From contig CM067354.1 of assembly GCA_034190875.2 (NCBI GenBank), positions 35,350,649 to 35,414,648 of the forward strand: 64,000 nucleotides of DNA. The letters are read 5' to 3'. Below, piece by piece: positions 62,703-64,000 of this stretch. Both the position numbers and the translations under genes were made by a program. Source of the DNA: Urechis unicinctus. Lineage: Eukaryota; Annelida; Polychaeta; Xenopneusta; Urechidae. Positions within the stretch are counted from its first letter, which is position 1; every line of letters starts with the position of its first letter. Below the pieces are notes generated by a model, which did not search any database, had not been told where the DNA came from, and saw nothing but the letters and a program-made list of their open reading frames with translations.

Positions 62703-63295
62703 ATGCAGTAGGTTGATCAGTCTTCAGCAGCAGTTTTGTGTGCTTGGTCTTTGCTAGTAGTTGGCGTACTGTGGCATGTTCATCTTTTGTTGGAATTACA
62801 TCATTTTCACGTGAGGCGTCTTCAAACGAGTCACGGTCCTTGGTTTGAAAGAGCACCATCCAGCGCAGAGGACCCAGACACTATGCTGCGCATGGCGGCT
62901 GCTAAAAGCCAGTTAGGATAACATGTCTTGGTTAGGGCCTTAGTTGCTGAACAGTCATCAATAATGTACAGGGTAGGCTCGCCCTTGAAGCAGTGGTAGA
63001 AAGCCCTCAGGTGGTCATGGAGCCGCTCCCCTGGATCAACGACGTAGACCTCTGAATCATCCCGTACCCATGACCGCATCTGATAGGCCTCGTTAAAACG
63101 TATGGTAGGGCAGAGGATTATAATATGCTCGAAGGCACCGAAGAAGGGTCCTTCAAGTAGATCGAGGATGAATGCGGTTTTTTCACATCCTGTCTGCCCA
63201 CAAACAATTGCCGAACAGGGTCCATCTGGAAATGTAAACACAGTTTTCGGTTTCATCAAAACCATGTTAGTAGACTGCGCTGACGAACCTGCCAT
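62689..63295 (-). pseudogene. Packaging ATPase (FtsK/HerA, A32-like), damaged
   Basis: The probable start ATG is at 63293-63295, inside the capsid-like frame (29-base overlap). The P-loop reads AIVCGQTGCEKTAF: the usual G before K-T is E. A Walker B-like LYIIDD follows. After AAAMRS, near 62885, the frame goes wrong and stops at 62831-62833. The C-terminal part is present in another frame to TGA at 62689-62691, with a segment missing at the join (the region that carries the sensor Gln in the family). The P-loop change and internal deletion suggest an inactive protein. In the family it pumps genomic DNA into capsids. Confidence 0.75.
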
Positions 63296-64000
63296 CTTTA
63301 ATGTTAAGCTGTGCATCCATTACAATATACATATAAACGTTCAATGCGCCGGCTGCCTGTGATGTTTTGGTGATCTGTATGGTAATACCCTCAGACGCAT
63401 TCTCCACGGCCCTGCCACTACCGTGCAGCTGGTCGTCATCACTCGTCCTTAAGTCGAGCCACAGAGCATACTTGGTGGTTAGGTACTCTCCTAGGGAAAC
63501 GTCCGACAATGCCAAGTCGTTTGCAGCTATTGCTACACTGGGGTCTCGTTTACTCGTTGCTGCAAAGGCCTTCTTCACCTCGTCCCACTGCTGGTAGCCA
63601 CGCATGCCCAAGAATTGGTTGGGGATGCCCTCAATGGTCACCTCAACTTTTGTAATCTTTGGATTGTAGAACGACTCTGTCTTCCTGGCGAATGAGGCAC
63701 CCTGTGGATCTTCAAAGAGCAGTAGGATGCACTTCATGCTGCGAGCCGGCACGTTCAGGTTGATGTTCCACAGTGTATCTCTTTTATTGTATACAAGCTT
63801 CCTGTGACGAAGAACATGGTCATACAGAATCGAGAGCCGACCTGTGTACTGGGTGCGTATCATGCGGGCCAACTCTGTTTGCGTAACCATGTCATACTCC
63901 AGCGAGATGCGGCCCAGGTTTTGCACAACGCTGCGGTTAAGATCAGTCAAGGTCAGCGCGATTGTAAAGGCCAGCCGTGCTGTCCCTGGAACAATGACGT
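63267..64000 (-). CDS. Major-capsid-like protein, C-terminal part (N terminus outside window)
   Basis: The frame is open from the window edge to the stop at 63267-63269. It includes TARLAFTIALT, VVQNLGR, NLNVPARSMKCILLLF, FYNPKITKVEVTIEGIPNQF, YALWLDLRTSDDDQLHGSGR and DAQLNI. The beta-rich pattern with NP and G-x-P-N-Q words and its place beside the packaging ATPase fit the double-jelly-roll capsid protein of Polintons/adintoviruses. This is assignment by pattern and context, so a minor structural protein cannot be excluded. The same protein is recognisable in the relic at 3540-4230. Confidence 0.6.
   Translation of the reverse strand, partial: VIVPGTARLAFTIALTLTDLNRSVVQNLGRISLEYDMVTQTELARMIRTQYTGRLSILYDHVLRHRKLVYNKRDTLWNINLNVPARSMKCILLLFEDPQGASFARKTESFYNPKITKVEVTIEGIPNQFLGMRGYQQWDEVKKAFAATSKRDPSVAIAANDLALSDVSLGEYLTTKYALWLDLRTSDDDQLHGSGRAVENASEGITIQITKTSQAAGALNVYMYIVMDAQLNIKDGRFVSAVY

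Larger units (their letters stand above)
56820..64000 (-). mobile_element. Polinton/adintovirus-like element (right end outside window)
   Basis: All genes lie on the minus strand. From the right they are capsid-like protein, packaging ATPase, four small proteins, an integrase-type stub, protein-primed DNA polymerase B and a coiled-coil protein. Polymerase B, FtsK/HerA-type ATPase and double-jelly-roll capsid together are the hallmark of Polintons/Mavericks and adintoviruses. Genes overlap or sit 1-23 bp apart, as in viral genomes. Polymerase, ATPase, integrase and one small gene are broken. A maturation protease and terminal inverted repeats were not seen; they could lie beyond 64000. Confidence 0.8.

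Overview
This is a stretch of animal nuclear DNA, most likely from a marine invertebrate. Spliced exons with GT..AG junctions, a SINE-like sequence, metazoan DNA transposons, Polinton/Maverick-type (adintovirus-like) sequence, long (AT)n arrays and an alpha-tubulin copy all fit. The SINE core followed by a TCAC-repeat tail hints at a mollusc or another lophotrochozoan, but that is weak. A run of exactly 100 N (40946-41045) is a scaffold gap, so linkage across it depends on the assembly.

Left part, 1-29 kb: mostly a gene-free, AT-rich desert. It holds a decayed minus-strand Polinton-like relic (about 2060-4230), two copies of an old ~1 kb dispersed repeat (about 5540-6600 and 12810-13860), a non-LTR retrotransposon tail (24670-25064) and long AT/AC microsatellites. 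Middle part, 30-40.9 kb: exons of a plus-strand gene family common in invertebrate repeats (32161-33212), a broken PIN/XPG-nuclease-like cysteine-rich protein (33217-33930), decayed tandem repeats, a clean 27-bp satellite (36210-36479) and more AT arrays.

Right part, 41-64 kb: much denser. A spliced double-PHD-finger gene (41046-42640) is followed 82 bp later by four tandem copies of the histone mRNA 3' stem-loop. Next comes one exon of a RecQ-like helicase (minus). Then a probable ISL2EU/IS4EU DNA transposon (about 43901-48497) carries a broken THAP-DDE transposase (plus) tail-to-tail with an apparently intact four-exon SAP-SWIM-YqaJ nuclease (minus). After it come microsatellites, a SINE, a ~400 bp MITE, a frameshifted GT10 fucosyltransferase (51962-53190) and a decayed intron-containing alpha-tubulin copy (54627-56792, minus).

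From about 56820 to the window edge, all on the minus strand, lies a more recent Polinton/adintovirus-like element. In transcription order it shows a capsid-like protein, a packaging ATPase, four small proteins (three membrane-like), a stub of an integrase-type protein, protein-primed DNA polymerase B and a coiled-coil protein. Neighbouring genes overlap or nearly touch. Several genes carry stops, frameshifts or deletions, so this copy is probably dead. The left relic is the same family with an extra ~3 kb deletion. No tRNA, rRNA or CRISPR feature was seen. The ISL2EU nuclease is the only multi-exon gene that reads through without a lesion.
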